This document shows, piece after piece, positions 50,153 through 63,304 of a stretch of 64,000 bases of DNA; within the stretch, counting starts at the first letter, position 1, and each line of letters begins with the position of its first letter. The position numbers and the translations under genes are program-made. The notes under the pieces are model-generated. The model was given only the letters and a program-made list of their open reading frames with translations. It was not told the DNA's origin and did not search any database. The stretch comes from Epiperipatus broadwayi. Taxonomy: Eukaryota; Onychophora; Udeonychophora; Euonychophora; Peripatidae. The DNA lies in the NCBI GenBank assembly GCA_028023455.1, contig JAQFVV010012402.1, forward strand, positions 17,690,484-17,754,483, written 5' to 3'.

Positions 50153-52600
50153 ACTACAATATCAAATTGTAAGTTAATTTTTTACATATATCAGAATGTA
50201 GAACGTATAAGTCTGTAGGCAGCCAATTCTTCAAAGTGGTAAATAGTATATTTATAATTATCAATATTTATAAAATGTACCTTATATTATACAATATTTA
50301 TATTTTACTGATTATGATTTCAATTTACAATTTCTGTCTCTTAATACTTTAATTACTTTTATATATATCTTCAGAACAGCTCTTCCGAAATGTCTCGCAT
50401 GATACATTTTGCTTGGAGAACTTATCTTCATTAAGCATGATAAAATTTTCATTCACACCAAACACGTAGGAAATTATAAGCCTGAAATTGATAAAAAATA
50501 TTGAAAATGTCTACTTTACACATAATTTTTATCTAAATTAAAAACTTAATATTTCTCCAACAATAAAATTAATATATCATTGTTTTCATAATGATCCAGT
50601 TAAGAAAAAACAGTAAAATTTAAATAATCAATAAAAAACAATTTTTATTCTATTAAAATATTTACATCTTAGTAGATAGGAGTTTATTTTCCAAGATGTA
50701 ATTAAAAATATAAAATACTAAAGAGCATGCAATGAATTGGAAATTAAGCTAAACTCTCATATTGCAAAGATTACTATTTATTGTACCATTAACATTTATA
50801 GAATCTTAATGTCCTTGGTGCTATATATTTGTGATATAGTAAATATAATGAGGTAATACTTAAACTTCAATTGTATTTGTTTGATGTGACCATAAAAACA
50901 GCAGAAGTATTTGGGATTGAAAAAAAATTGAATCTAAGGATAGAATGAATGAATAATAAGAAAAAAATGGTACAGATCTAATTGGTTATCTACATTCTAT
51001 TGTCTCTTTAATTGCTTCTTTAAAACACTCCATCAACATCAACAAATAATTCTGGGATAATTAATCATAAATTTAAGATTAAACTATTTTATTACCTAAA
51101 ATCTAGATTCCTAAAGAGTTAAAAGAAATTCAATAGAAAAAAACTAAAAGATAAAAAAAAAAAACATTTTCTTATGCCATGCATTCATTACTAGAAATTA
51201 ATTCAAAAATGAACTTTGTGTTCTTAGTTGGTCATTTTGTTAAAATATTTTTATTTGAAAAACAACTGGAAATGTTAGATTTGGAAGTGTTCCTTTAAAT
51301 TGTTTTATTATTATTTTCACTTTTTAATAAAAAAAAGAAAAGTAAAACACAAACCTTACATTCTTCATTTAGAGATCTTGAGTCATCTATGATGGAGAAA
51401 AAATGTAAGGGGGTAACTTAAATTGATTTTGCATGGTATATGCATGTTGCTAATAAATTATTCAGTTTAAAACCAAAGTGATGATGTCTTTTATTTGTGA
51501 AATCAAAAAATAAACAACAATCCCTCACGTGGTGGGAATCCAAATAAATAAGAAAAAAGTTTCATTTTAAGTTTTTGTTTTGGATAATTTTTTGTTGTCC
51601 TTTCAAAGCCAGCCAGTTCATTTTTATTTGGATTATTAGTTTGTTTTGTAATTTGTATTGAATGTAGCAAACAATTACGGTTTTTATCAAAATTGACACT
51701 TCTATGAAAGCAAATAAGAAGAAAAAAAATTAAAAATTTTAAGGGCAAATAATGAAAATAAAAAATTTCCAAACAAATCTGACAATTACAAATATTATAG
51801 TTTCAAATTATATGCCATTTAATTTTATAAGTCAGTATTAGATAGTATTGTGATGGTAAATCCAAAACAACCTTGAAAACTTAGAATTGACTGTGTTTTC
51901 TTCCTTTCCCTCTCTACTATTTTTTCATAACCAAAGAAGAAATTAAAAAGACAAATTACAGTAAAAGTTCACACACAAAAAAGATTTATCAATGAAAAAT
52001 AATAAGAGGTTTTATATTCCTTTTTGAATTTATAAATTGCCTATTATTTTGATAGATTCCTTCTCCCAATCCAAAGAATCTTCTAAGGATTAATTAGACA
52101 TTCCACTAGTCCTTCATGATGTCAAAGAAGTGTTTTTAAAAACAATTAAAAAGATAATGATATCAGGTAGCCAAGTAGTTCAGTAACAAAAAAAACAAAT
52201 TATTAATTATAATTATATAGTTTATATCTTGAATTTTTAGGCTGCTTAACATAGTAAAGATAATAATTTGTAGACTAATCTTACATTACATTATTTTATA
52301 TGCAGAAACATAGTCAATAAATATACAATGATAGATTGATATCAAGAAAATCAAAAAAGGATAAAGAATAACATACATTGATTTAAAAAAATGAATACAG
52401 AAAAGACTAATGCAAGCAAACTATAAAAAAAGATTGAGAGGTATAACCATAAAATCAAAAACAATGAGAATTTGAAGATAGAAAAAAGAAGAAAAGAAGA
52501 TTGTTGACCAATTGATCTTACTACAATAAAAATTCTATGAAAAAAGGAGATTAAAAAAATAAATTCAAATTATAAAAATAAATGAAAAAATGTTATACAT

Positions 52601-53195
52601 AGAGATTAAACTCTCCATACAGTAGTGCCATTCAGTACAAGCCAGACTAATCAATGGATGCAAGAAGATTTGTGCATAAAATCCCCATCTAATATCTACT
52701 CATTCAATATCCCCAGACTAGTTTTTTACTTGTTGCTTTCATCAGTGAAGAGCTTTGGACCTGAGAACTTGGCACCTATATGTTAGGATCTAATGCAATC
52801 CCTCCAACAGTCATCTTTTACCAATCTTTTCCATTGTGGATATTAAAGAACCAAAGACATCAAAATGTATGGATGCTGAACTGAGTTCAGATCTATACAA
52901 GTATACAAGCTAATGAGCTTGAATTAAAAACATTGTTTGCAATTTGGACTCAACCTTTATAGTTATCTAATAAGGTAAAATGCGGCTGCTGGAGGATTGC
53001 ATTAGATCCTAAGTTCTAAGCACAGTGCTTTCAGATCCAAGGCTCCTCATTGATGAAAGCCACAAGTTAGAAACTAGTCTGGGAATATTGAATGAGTAGG
53101 CATTAGATAGGGATTATATGCACAAACCTTCTTGCATTTATCAATTATTCAGACTTGTACTGAGAGGCACTACTGTGAGGAGAGTTTAGCATCTG
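52601..53195. repeat. Foldback repeat, arms about 210 bp
   Basis: 52601-52825 and 52985-53195 are inverted copies: GGATTGCATTAGATCCTAA, CAAGT..AAACTAGTCTGGG, ATATTGAATGAGTAG, TATGCACAAA.CTTCTTGCAT, ACTTGTACTGA and GGCACTACTGT occur in both (reversed on the left). The centre of about 150 bp is unrelated. A fragment of the same repeat is at 63.13 kb. Confidence 0.88.
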
Positions 53196-53237
53196 TGTAA
53201 ACATCTTGTGTAAGCATCAGGTGTTTACATCATTAAG

Positions 53238-53624
53238 ATTCTCTGTCTGGTAACATTGGTCCCTTTCCTTAAGAAAGATCAGCCACCTAATGAGCTCAAG
53301 AGTCTTAGGCTCATTTCGATGACCCCTCTGCTCATAAAACTTATTGAGTCTACCATTAAAGAGTCACTAGAAAAATTCATACTTCTTGCCCTTTCTGCCT
53401 CACAGTTTTCTTGTAAGGGGTGCCCCACTCTTGGGGTTACTATGCTCTTTAAGATGACCACTGAGCATGTTAGGCAGTCTTGAAGTGGCAGGCTTATTGC
53501 TGTCCAGTTAGACATCTGGGCAGCCTTCAACTCTGTTAGGGTCAACCTGCTCCTTGGTGTCCTCAGGAACTTTAACATTCCAGAGGTCCTCTTGTCCATC
53601 CTCTACAATCTCCTGTCCAACAGA
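53238..53624 (+). pseudogene. LINE ORF2 fragment related to the 20-kb LINE
   Basis: VPFLKKDQPPNELKSLRLIS, TPLLIKLIESTIKESLEKF, one stop after HVRQS, then AVQLDIWAAFNSVRVNLLL and ILYNLLSNREI line up with the RT N-terminus of the LINE at 19.8-23 kb (VPFMKK, LRPISMEP, VVQLDFESAFDSVPINKLI, LLLNREI). The first catalytic Asp is kept (QLD). It belongs to the same clade but is well diverged, so is an older fragment. It ends at 53624, exactly where RTE sequence begins. Confidence 0.82.
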
Positions 53625-53625
53625 G

Positions 53626-55365
53626 AAATTGAAAATGATATAAGAAAGTATAACTGCGAACTAGCAAGGAAAGCTATAGAAGAAAATAAAAGTCTCAAGA
53701 ATATAAAATAACATTTTAGTATTGGTAGGAAATTTATATCTGCAATAAGAAAAAAAGATGGAATTATTACTAAAAAGAGAGATGACATCATAAAATGTGT
53801 ACTTCTATCAACAATTGTATATTAATAAAGAACAAGTACCTCCTATATCTATTATATCTTCTGAATTGCCCAGAATTTTAAATGGAGACATTCAATTAAA
53901 TTTATAAAGAAAGGAAAAGCTCCAGATAATGATGGGATTGTAATTGATATATTAAAAGAAGCAGGTGAAGCAATAAAAATTTTTTTAACAAAGTTATATA
54001 CCAAATGTGTAAATGATAAAGATGTACTGGATGATTGAAAGAATGCAGTATTAATATTTTAAAAAGGTGATAAAGAAGATACTAGAAATTACAGACCTAT
54101 CAACCTTTTATCAGTTTTACACAAAATTTTTAACAAGACGATTACTATTCATCTAAAGAGAATATTGAATTTCCACCAAACCAAGAGAACAAGCTGGATG
54201 TAAAAATGGTTTCAGTACAGTAGATTGTATCCAGGTATTGAGAGAAATTATAGAAAGGACAAATGAATATGAGTTGTCATTATGTTTTGGATTTGTAGAT
54301 TATGAAAAGGAATTTGATTCTATAAACATTTTTCAGTGATTAAAGCATTGGATCATCAAGGTATAGATCCAGGATATTGTCATATTTTAAAGAATATTTA
54401 TAAAAATGCAACAGCAACAATTAGATTACACAATGATACTAGGAAAGTCAACATTGAGAAGGGTGTAAGACAGGGTGACTCCATATCTTCAAAACTTTTT
54501 ACAGCAGTGCTGCAGGAAGTATTTTGTAAATTAAAATGGGAAGCTAAAGGAGTGAAACTAAATGGAGATTATTTAAGTCATTTAGATTTTGCAGATGATG
54601 TTGTTTTTGCAAGCAATGCTTTAGAGCTGTAGAAAACGTTGCAGGAGTTATCAGATGAAAATATGAAAGTAGGAATAAAGATAAATGATAAAAAGTCTAA
54701 AGTAATGTTTAATGGATATTCTCAAAATATAAAAATAAAGATTGATTATGATGAGATAGAAGTTAACAGTTACAAATACCCTGGTCAGATTATTAATACA
54801 GATGGAAACATAATGGATGAAATTAATTATAGAATTAAACTTGGTTGGAGTGCTTTTGGTAGAAATAACTTGATACTAAAAGGAAATATGCCTATGTGTT
54901 TGAAAAGGAATGTTTTTAATAAATGTGTTTTAGCCCTTCTTACTTATGGATCTGAGACTTGGACACTTAATAGAAGAGCAATACGGAGACTTCAGATCCC
55001 TCTAAGAAGTATGGAGAGATGCATGTTGGGAGTAACAAGATGAGATCAAAAATGCAATATATGGTAAGAGAACAAACAGGTGTTACTGTCCTCATTGAAA
55101 AAATTAAAAGACTGAAGTGGAGTTGGGCTGGACATATTGCTAGAAGAGATGATAATAGATGGACAATTGAAATCTTAAACTAGATTACAAAAGATTGTAA
55201 AAGTCCCAGAAAGTGACCACATGTGAGATGGATGGATGAACTAAAAAGTGTGCAGGGGGTAATGTCAGGGAAGAGAAGCTAAACATCAGAGAAGATGGAT
55301 TGAATTTGGAAAGACCTTCATCCTGCAGTGGATTGATAATGGTTGACGATGATGATGATGTTACT
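53626..55365 (+). pseudogene. 5'-truncated, decayed RTE element
   Basis: Begins in the linker before the RT (ENDIRKYNCELARKA, equal to about 1345 in the minus-strand copy) and runs through KGKAPDNDG, NYRPINLLSV, IEKGVRQGDSISSKLFTA, LDFADDVVFA and the C-terminal GSETWTLNRRA and AGHIARRDD segments, with several stops and frameshifts. Readable blocks are 54336-54632 and 54639-55043. It ends with a short GATGATGATGATG tail, usual for RTE 3' ends. Same family as the copy at the window start, so it shows the 3' part that copy lacks. No activity expected. Confidence 0.88.
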
Positions 55366-55801
55366 GTTTTAGTCAGACAATGCAACAACAAAGATAAATT
55401 TGAAGTGGTTTTCCTAATTTTTTGTGTATTTCAGCACATACTAAAAATGAATATCTTTTAGTTGCATATGATCTCCATTGCGAAAGTTTTAAAAGTAATA
55501 GTAAGTTGTCATCAATGTAATGTTATTGTTTGTTTATAATATTTTTCTATATAGTCTTAATTTGCCTTTGGCCACAGAAATCAGTATATGTACTTGTATA
55601 TAGTCATTAAAAAGTTTACTAGAAATGTTTTGTTTAGAAACAGAAAGTAAAAAAAAAAATCAACAACAACTAATAATAAATGAATCATAAATCTTTTGTA
55701 AAGAATTTTAAATTGGAAAAAAGATAACGAAAAGTATAGTTGCATAGTTATATGTGACAGAATGGCTTCAATACATTATGTCTTTGAAAGGCATCAGTTT
55801 A
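55366..55801. other. Non-coding stretch between RTE fragment and array B2
   Basis: Nothing recognised. Confidence 0.5.
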
Positions 55802-55815
55802 ATTATAACTATTTG
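55802..55815. repeat. Array B2 direct repeat, left copy
   Basis: ATTATAACTATTTG matches 56515-56528 exactly (14 bp). Confidence 0.85.
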
Positions 55816-55920
55816 TAAATATAGAGCTTTGAACTCAGACTTTCAAGCACCCTTCAACTATCCACACTATCTCATACCATTGATACACATGACCACACTC
55901 ATGTAGAAAAAATAAATACT

Positions 55921-55968
55921 AATATAGGTGTTTCATGCTGAAGCAGCACTCATCAGTTGGTCCAGATT
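55921..55968 (-). ncRNA. Partly decayed hammerhead ribozyme, family B
   Basis: Minus strand: AATC, ACCAA, CTGATGA, stem II GTGCTG/CAGCAT, GAAA, then a disrupted helix III and a changed helix I 3' strand (TTAGT). Confidence 0.72.
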
Positions 55969-56316
55969 ATCATCTCCTACACACAACTCTGCAGCCATCC
56001 ATACCATTGAAAATCTGATGATAAAATGCCCAAATTTCATGTTGATGCCAATATTATTATTATGCCCATGTTGACCTCAAGTCACTCTGACCCCTCATGT
56101 ATAGGATCTTATCCATTTAAATACATAGAAGAGAGATGGACATAACCGTAATATTGGCATCAGCATGCGATTTGGTCATTCTATCATCAGATTTTCAATG
56201 GTATGGATGGATAAAGAGTTGAAGGTTGGAGTAGATTGAAGCCTGTCCATAAAGTATGAAGATTTGCTATTTTAATATATACTGAGAACTAATTATATGT
56301 ATATGTGGGAGATGAT

Positions 56317-56370
56317 AATCTGGACCAACTGATGAGTGCTGGTTCAGCACGAAATACAATTTTGGTGATT
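56317..56370 (+). ncRNA. Best-preserved hammerhead core, family B
   Basis: AATC 56317-56320, ACCAA, CTGATGA 56329-56335, perfect stem II GTGCTG (56336-56341) with GTT loop and CAGCAC (56345-56350), GAAA 56351-56354, then TACAATT, TTGGT and GATT to 56370. The invariant core, including the G-C pair closing stem II, is all present; only helix III has decayed. Confidence 0.88.
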
Positions 56371-56514
56371 ATTTATTTTTTCTACATGTGTATGGCATGT
56401 GTATCAGTGGTATAAGATAGTCTGGGTAGTTGAAGCATGTTTGAAAGTCTGAGTTCAAATCCTCTATATTTACAATTAAGCTCCAGGTTTGTGAAGAATA
56501 CCTGTATTTCAAAT

Positions 56515-56528
56515 ATTATAACTATTTG
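56515..56528. repeat. Array B2 direct repeat, right copy
   Basis: Exact 14-bp match to 55802-55815. Confidence 0.85.
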
Positions 56529-57831
56529 ATAATAATAATAGTAATAATTAATAATAGTGGAGAGTTTTTTTTTGTTATATCTTTTATAAAATAAAAGATA
56601 TATAAAGTTTAATAAGTCAGCTATAAAATGAAAGTCACTGAAGGTTAAGCAAATTAAGTTATTAAAAATGAATGAACTATATAAGAGAAAAAAAAAAGTG
56701 GAGTCTTAAATGCCTTATAAAATGATAACCGTGTATGTGATGGTAATCAATTATCTTGCAAATTTAAAATAAGTGAACGGTATAAATAAATACGATAAAA
56801 ATATTCAAGCATTCAAATAATTGAGCACAATAGTTTTATTGCCTTAATCAAACAGAATTTTTTTATTTTATTCAGCTGACAAACGATTTTTTTTGTATCC
56901 TCCACTCTACTGTTCACTCATTTTTATAGAGAATAACGATATTTCTGTGAATAAACTGATTTCAGATCTGATTAAATAATCCTAATATAAAAACTGAATT
57001 AGAGTTTAATATCTTGAAAAAATTTAAACATAATTTTTTAAAAAGATTGAGTCAATAATTAACAAAGTAAATAGAAAAAAATCTTGCTGATATATTGTTT
57101 AAAATGCTTTTAAATGAAAATAATTAAAATAAAGATATTTAAAAAAAGGGTTATTAGTAAGTGATGTTTTGAATTCATATATTTATAAAATTGTTTCATA
57201 AAGAATTTTAAAGATGGGCATTTTTATAAACGATAAAAAGCTTTATTAACAGATAAGTCATTCAAATAAGATGAAATATTAAAAAGAGAATACTTAATTA
57301 AGATGTATTTCATGAGATGCTATTTAAGACATAGATCATTGATAAAACAAGGGATAGAGCTTTCTCTCTGTTCCAGACTATCAGAGAGATAAAAATAATT
57401 TGTAATGAAACAATTTCACATAGTAGTGAAAAATTGCAAAAACAGCATTAAACTTTAACGCATGAAATATTGTTTAAACACATCTCCATGCTGTGTGTGT
57501 AAAGTCTTGCAGCAGTAATGTTTATTTGCTATTCCCCAACCAGAATAAGTTACTTTTTGCCTGCAGTCTGTGTTATATAGGAAACTAAACTAGGCAATTC
57601 CTATTGCAAAACAAAATTGAATTCGTAGTAGTTGTTAACGTTTAATTAATTAAAGCTCAAATTCATATTTCTAAAATTGAATCGAGTCATTAAGTACTTA
57701 TTTCCATTAATCTTATAGAAGATTCATTTCATTGTTGATATAGCATTAGAAACGTTGTCAACATGCAATAATATTATTTTAATTTTTAATTCTATATAAT
57801 AAAATAAATATAAACAAAAACAAAAAACGTA

Positions 57832-57999
57832 TGGAGCAAAGCTTTAATGAATAGTTTAACTTAATATGCTTAGCTACGTTTTGACTGGTGACAGCCACAG
57901 ACGAAACAATGGTTGTAATGGGCAGAGGACAATGTGTATATATATATTGTCTGTGCTAATTCACATTTAATTTAAACTATTCATTAAATCTTTGCTCCA
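57832..57999. repeat. Inverted repeat, about 35-bp arms
   Basis: GTATGGAGCAAAGCTTTAATG and GAATAGTTTAA at the left recur reversed at the right end (TTAAACTATTCATTAAA, TTTGCTCCATAC). Confidence 0.75.
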
Positions 58000-58835
58000 T
58001 ACATTTTTTGAATATATTTATTTTCTTACATTGGATTTGAGATAAAGCTCATATCACCTTCACTATATGTATATACTGAAATATATATGTATTACAGAAT
58101 GGTGATGGGAAGTGACATGTTTCCAGATTTCTTTATAAATTATCAAACTATTTGTTTAACTATTTAATTTTTTATATATATGCAAAGGTATATATATATA
58201 TATGTAAATTCATTAAACAATTGAACAGAGTAAAATATACATTCAAATTGTTCAAAATTTGCTAAACCAGTAATCAAAATATAATTGCCTACTATGTCTT
58301 ATTTGGGAGCTTCCATGTTCATTTGAATTTTGGGACTAAATATATTGGCAGTTGTTATAACTTATTCCTGCACACTCTTAAATAATGTACCTGTCATTTG
58401 AATTCAAAAAATAGTAAATAATTATCATTGGATAATATATTTAAACATAACCAATAGAAATAACGGGTAAATTAACATATTTTCCACAGTGGTTAATCCC
58501 TTTGAGTTTTTAGAGGGAAACAGATTGTTTCTAAGATTTTTTTATTGGCAGATTCAACTGTTTAGAAGGTTAAAGATCAGTAGAAAGGCTAGTTTTCTTA
58601 TTTTCTGGATTTATGTGTGTGTTGAGACAAACTCCACAAATTATTATAGGAGGTTATCTTTTATTACTATATGTTATCATTGTAAAATAAAACATTTCAA
58701 AGAATTAATTCATATTTGCCTTCACTATGCATAACAATTAACTGGTAATGAAGATGGGATAAGGGTAATTCAGACATATGCATATTATGAATATTGGTGG
58801 GATGCCACTGAAGTAAAATAATGAATACAGGTCAA

Positions 58836-58839
<4 letters not shown>

Positions 58840-58906
<67 letters not shown>
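58840..58906. repeat. (TA)n microsatellite
   Basis: About 33 uninterrupted AT units. Confidence 0.95.
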
Positions 58907-58908
<2 letters not shown>

Positions 58909-59950
58909 CTTAAAAAACTAAGATGATATAAATACTGCATAATAATTAGATATTGCAATAATTTAAATAAGAGACATAAGTAAAAGAATCTCTAAAATTT
59001 ATCAAGTTTTATAAATTAAAAAAATAAATTTTACTATCTATTTACAATGAAAAAAGAATGACATTTGATTTATATAAAATTGGTTTGTAAAAAAATCTTT
59101 TTAAAATTAAAACATTTCTACTATGGCTCTCATCAGATTGAGTGCATTGGCAATATTATACTTTTTAAAAAATCTACTTTTATCAGAGTGTCTTCAGTTT
59201 GCCACTTTCTTACCCTCTTTTATTTTCTAAAATGATACTATAGCTGGATTGGGAAAAACAATAATGGGTAATAAACTAGGATGAAAGTGAAAAATGCCAG
59301 AATTTTATAGTGATATAAAAACTTCAAGTATAGCCTTTGAACGACTGTATTTGATGAGACATTGCTCCCAATATTATTGATTTCAAAGTTTCACTTACCC
59401 CACAAAAACGATGAGGACAAAGAATATTGTATCTATATTAGGGGTATAAAATAATAATCCAAAATAATAGATGAAACTGATATTTATGACTCTACAGAAA
59501 CAGTGAATTAAATCATTAGCTTACTTGACAACTGAGTTTCCAAGTCTTCACTTAGTTAAAAAAAAAGATGAGGAGCAAAAATACTTTGTATGGTTTTAAA
59601 TTTTAAAAAAAGAATCAATTTAGGAATATATTATTTCAGAACCAAAATAATATTTTTAGGTATTGGTTTTGGAATCAAATAGATTAGATGAAAGAGACAA
59701 AAGAGAAAAATGGTAGAAATGAAATGATGCAAAAATATTTTTTTATATAAGTATCACACTTATATTAAAAATACACTAGATCTAGTTTTAATTTTCAAAA
59801 TACAAGCTATCTCTTTGCTTTTTTTTTTTTTAAAAAAAGAAAATAATATAGCAACTAATAAATATTTTTAGCAGAATACCTAAAGTCAATATGTTCAACT
59901 TGATAAAGATATTTATCACTCAAATTATGACCCGCATGGATTGACTAAAG

Positions 59951-60254
59951 CTGTGGTAGTCAACCTGGTCCCTACCACCCATTAGTGGGCGTTCCAGCCT
60001 TCATGGTGGGTAGGGGTTTTGTCCTACACTGAAGCACTTTCTTTTTTTAAAAAAATTAATTGACTTTTTAAAAAAATTTCATAGAGATTTATATGCTTTA
60101 GCTTGCTGTAACTGCTTTATAAATTTTATAAAGTAAAGTTACTTCCCTACTTTATAAATCACCATTACTGTGAAATCGGTGGGCCGTTAGAAAATTTTAC
60201 TACTAACAGAGATACAAAAGTGGGCGGTAGGTATAAAAAGGTTGACTACCCCTG
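59951..60254. mobile_element. hAT-like MITE, 304 bp
   Basis: Ends CTGTGGTAGTCAACC and, reversed, CAGGGGTAGTCAACC are inverted repeats (13 of 15 match). Flanks GACTAAAG (59943-59950) and GACTAAAT (60255-60262) give a 7-of-8 target duplication. Internal TGGTCCCTACC/GGCGGTAGGTA parts are further inverted. No ORF. Confidence 0.85.
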
Positions 60255-60262
60255 GACTAAAT

Positions 60263-63090
60263 TGTGAAATGGCAGGCACTGAATGTCTCTATCGCTTTCA
60301 GTGCTTATATTTCGAATAAATTACCAAACAATAAATCCTTCGATTATTTATTTATTTTTGATTCATTAGCTATTTTAGTTTTTTCTCTCTGAAGTAATAC
60401 AAAATTAAGAATTTGCTGAAAAAAAAGTTGCCTTTTAAACAATGTTTACATATGATAAATTATTGAAAATCTGGGAATAATAGCTGTGGAAATTTTTTAC
60501 AAATTAAAATCAATCCTTGAAAGACCCACATATGTAGCATATTAACATGCAACCACATATAATAAACATATAAATGATAATACTGTATAAATTATTCAAT
60601 TTTCTGTAATCATATAATTAAGAAATATTACTTTCGACTGTTCATTGTAGAGTTAATGACAATATATACCTATTTATGATTGCTTGCTTATTAATATATG
60701 TATTCAAAAAATATTTGGCTTTTATCAATGCTCCTATAATTTTAACATCATCATGTAAACATCATTCGTCAGCGTGTATATATATATTAAAAAGAAACAG
60801 TTGCTAACACTACATGAAAATCTAAATGTAAATACACAAATTATCTATGGGACGTTAAAACTCTTCAAGAGTACTTCCTATGAGAAACAAAGTCCAAATT
60901 AAGTTAATTTGAACATTGTTTCTCAGTACTGCTAGAAAGTTTTAATCTTATCGGTGACTTATGTAGATCACAGATCTACAATCTACTGTCAAGGCAATCT
61001 CTATACGTAAAAAATCGATTCTTCACAGAGGTTACTTTGACAACAGATTGTGAATTTATGATTTGTGCTAGCTTAGGATATTATCACATGATTTACATTT
61101 ATAAATCACCTAGCATAGAATGAAATCTGGCTTAATATACATGTATTATGAAGATTCATTTCCTCATTACTTATTATTACAATAATTTCCATGAATGGAA
61201 TCTCTTAATATGTATCATAATAAAAGAATTTTAATATTCTCATTTATGTCATAATTTTTAAAAAAATAAAATAAAACGTTGATTTGAATAAGGATCTAAC
61301 AATTGTTGTTGATTCTGGTTCACATTATTTTATTTTCCTAACAACACCAATATGTATTTCCTCTCTGACTAAGTTTTCAACACTATCTAGTTGTTTAATT
61401 TTTAGTCTAATATTTTTATTCTATCTTTACCAAGCTTTAAATTTATTAATTATTAAAATTTAATAACAGATTTAAAAAGAAAATATTGAGTCCTATACTT
61501 ATTACTTTTGTTATAAGAAGCATATTGCTATTGTAGTATTTATGAATGCGTCCCCTAATATCATCATCTTTTTTATTATAACTTTTATTAGTATCACTAT
61601 CAACCCAAAAGATATATCCCTAGCATAATGGCAGGGTCTTAGAAAATTTGCAAGAAATGGAAGAGGATGCAATAAAAATACTGATGAAATTAAGTTTGAA
61701 ATAAACTGTAAGCCTACTCAATAGCACAGGTTGAAAATAAATGAGGTTTTTATTCTTAGTTAAAAAAGAAATTCTGATGGAGTGTGTTATATAACATATT
61801 TGTTAAGTTAGGTTATTTTAAAAATTGTAATCCATATATTAAAAGAGAAGTGTAAAATATATAATTATTTCAATAAAATAGAACCAGAGACATTAACTGA
61901 GATGGAGATTTTCTATCTCAATATTTAACTTATATGCAAATATTTTATGTTGGCTAAGCACAAGCTTAATTTCAGTTTTAAGTTTTGTTTTTTAATAGAT
62001 GCTTGTATGGTTCAGTTTATTTAGTTGAAATTTTTTTTTTAAAAAATGTGTACTTTGTAGCTAGAAATTATTATCGATTTGTAAAAGAATTTTTTATAAT
62101 ATAGGAACAATATTTAATCTTAAAACTCTTTATCAATTATTAATTAATTCATTTTATTAATTAAAAATTAAAAAAAAAACAATTATTAAGTATTGTTCCT
62201 AATTTTAAGATTATTAATGGTAAAACTCCAGATTGATCTAATTAAAATTTGATAAATCTATTAATCTATAATTGCTGCTGTATTGAAAATCAAAAATATA
62301 AACATTGGCTTGCTAATTGGAAAAATTTATTGAAATTGAATGGGCTAATCAATTAACTTTAGAGATATAAAAGAAAGTTCCAGTCTGTTCTACTTTCTAC
62401 CAGTTATTTGCAATTGTTACTTTGCCAGTGTAACTTGTTGTATTCAAAACTTCTACCAGTAGCCATGTTTAAAATTATGTGCTGCTAAAGCACTGTGAAA
62501 ACAAATTTCACTCTCCAGCAAGAGCTTGTAGCCATAATATCTTTAACCTTGCTTGCTAACTAACCAACAACATAAAGCAACTACTACCACTGAAGTAATT
62601 CATTTTCATTGCTAATTAAGAAATTCCAGAAAAAACTTTTACACCTGATAAAAGAAACCATAAAAAGGAAACACAAACTTTTGTTTAAAGTTGTGCATAC
62701 ATACATACATTAATTTAATTTTTTCAGGAAACAATAGGTTCTACAAATCCCTCTCTGGACTTAAGGTAACATTTTTCTCATGAACTATTATTAAAACCTT
62801 ACCAATAAGCCAGTGATATATAAGAGAGGGTATCATTTTATATTATACTTTTGCCTTGTATTATTATCTTTAAATTATTTTGACATAGTCTGACTTTAGT
62901 TCATTATCATTCCAAAAACACTCCATATCTAAACCTAGATCTAAACATACAATATACTTTTTTAAAGATGGTGGTGATGTTTATCTTAATCTGATCACAA
63001 TATATATATATATATATATACCCACACACAAAGAAATCAAGTCATATATCACATGACCTAATTTAACACGCTTATATTACAAATGTTATA
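60263..63090. other. AT-rich non-coding stretch
   Basis: Contains the hairpin at 60970-61060 and a small inverted repeat at 62104-62200 (GGAACAATATTTAAT / ATTAAGTATTGTTCC). 62,380-62,700 is less AT-rich but unidentified. Confidence 0.5.
60970..61060. repeat. Hairpin of the TGTTGTCAAGGC family, second copy
   Basis: Arms CACAGATCTACAATCTACTG...TCAAGGCAATCTCT and AGAGGTTACTTTGACAACAG...ATTGTGAATTTATG are inverted copies; the sequence resembles the hairpin at 49977. Confidence 0.65.
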
Positions 63091-63267
63091 TAATGAGTTT
63101 GCAAATAGCTCTTAACAAACTTTTCAGAATATCCCCAACCTCAGACCAGTTTATGCTACTGGTTTTCTTCAGTGAGGTGCTAGGATAATCAAACATTAGA
63201 TATAAATGCCAGGCCAAGGCCAGCACTTGAAAAGCTTGTTAAGAGCTATTTTCAAGCTCATTATATA

Positions 63268-63271
<4 letters not shown>
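63091..63271. repeat. Small foldback containing a fragment of the 52.6-kb repeat
   Basis: TGAGTTTGCAAATAGCTCTT...AACAAACTTTTCA at 63093 and its reverse at about 63223-63262 are inverted. Between them ATATCCCC...CAGACCAGTTT and CTTCAGTGAGGTGCTAGG resemble the arms of the 52.6-kb foldback. Confidence 0.72.

Positions 63272-63304
<33 letters not shown>
63271..63304. repeat. (CA)n(TA)n microsatellite
   Basis: ACACACAC run directly followed by ATATATAT. Confidence 0.9.

Larger units (their letters stand above)
48156..52600. other. AT-rich non-coding stretch
   Basis: Contains two hairpins (49396-49446; 49977-50048) and several short (TA)n/(TG)n tracts. The frame at 51503-51772 minus has no domain signal. 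Confidence 0.5.
55816..56514. mobile_element. Hammerhead-ribozyme repeat array B2
   Basis: One forward unit (55816-about 56150) and one inverted unit (to 56514) of subfamily B. The forward end is truncated at GTAAATATAG, whereas the inverted end runs on through AGCTCCAGGTTTGTGAAG to TTTCAA. The exact 14-bp direct repeat outside both ends is read as a target-site duplication. Confidence 0.85.
56529..59942. other. AT-rich non-coding stretch
   Basis: Holds an imperfect inverted repeat at about 57832-57999 (ATGGAGCAAAG...TTTAATGAATAGTTTAA and its reverse) and a (TA)n tract at 58840-58906. The 81-codon frame at 58489-58734 has no recognisable domain. Confidence 0.5.

Noticed and set aside
58489-58734. 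81-residue frame preceded by a TTTTCCACAG acceptor-like site
   Set aside because: No donor, no domain, and Ile/Phe/Tyr-rich composition like the surrounding noise; a host exon cannot be supported.
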